From Mesorhabditis belari (lineage: Eukaryota > Nematoda > Chromadorea > Rhabditida > Rhabditidae), in contig CAUEEP010000903.1 of NCBI GenBank assembly GCA_958450365.1, positions 496,001 to 560,000 on the forward strand: a stretch of 64,000 bases of DNA. The letters are read 5' to 3'. Position 1 is the stretch's first letter. Every line of letters starts with the position of its first letter. This document shows, piece by piece, positions 63,921 through 64,000 of the stretch. A model generated the notes under the pieces. That model was not told the origin of the DNA, searched no databases, and saw only the letters and a program-made list of their open reading frames with translations. The translations under genes were made by a program, and so were the position numbers.

Positions 63921-64000
63921 TCTATGGTGATCAGGAGAACAACACCGATGATCTACAAGTGCTTTTTTTACTTCTTTTTTATAAATAATATGCTTTATTC

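Overview
The window looks like a gene-poor, repeat-rich stretch of a nematode nuclear genome. The evidence is AT-rich DNA, short introns (about 45-60 bases) that usually end in TTTCAG, several Tc1/mariner-type and hAT transposons, and a decayed copy of the splicing factor CWC22 whose exons resemble the nematode orthologue (LET-858). No rRNA, tRNA or CRISPR array was seen. The species cannot be named from the sequence.

The backbone is an array of about eleven complete or broken copies of one lineage-specific lectin gene, in both orientations: minus at 2.7-5.2, 30.9-32.1, 33.8-35.9, 42.4-44.7 and 56.7-58.2 kb; plus at 6.0-6.7, 12.1-13.5, 18.8-20.1, 25.3-27.9, 28.5-29.7 and 49.7-51.5 kb. The inferred product has a short N-terminal part, a series of coiled-coil exons, and a C-type-lectin-like domain (CTLD) on four exons A-D. 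The N-terminal part is either a hydrophobic signal-anchor exon (type A) or a soluble MDN-type exon (type B). The CTLD keeps the outer cysteine pair (AYCAS and FICK) but has lost the inner pair and the WND calcium motif, so it is an atypical CTLD. The 44-base exon B is the most variable part between copies. Most copies carry frameshifts, nonsense codons, lost exons or inserted transposons. The copies at 3.5-5.2, 42.4-44.7 and 56.7-58.2 kb are the least damaged.

Mobile DNA fills the space between and inside these units: two BED-finger hAT elements (0-1.6 kb; 21.15-24.84 kb with an 8-bp target duplication), a 5'-truncated CR1/jockey-like LINE (9.1-11.9 kb), four mariner fragments, a pogo/Tigger-like element inside a lectin intron (25.8-27.2 kb), Tc1 fragments, and several foldback elements or MITEs (1.75, 8.6, 16.6, 39.0, 42.8 and 53.2 kb). 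A 1.24-kb segment at 19.4-20.7 kb recurs almost unchanged at 27.2-28.5 kb. The 38.5-43.5 kb stretch is full of inverted duplications.

Other gene-like content is sparse. It includes a small secreted cysteine-rich protein (7.4-7.9 kb), an exon resembling a PARP/ADP-ribosyltransferase-type domain with an inverted second copy (39.6-41.2 kb), a duplicated gene fragment of unknown function (32.2-32.8 and 37.7-38.1 kb), a multiply frameshifted pseudogene (48.1-48.9 kb), a small membrane protein (52.4-52.6 kb), the CWC22 pseudogene (58.9-61.1 kb) and a kinase fragment at the right edge. The window is best read as a fast-evolving lectin cluster that grows and decays by duplication, inversion and transposon insertion.
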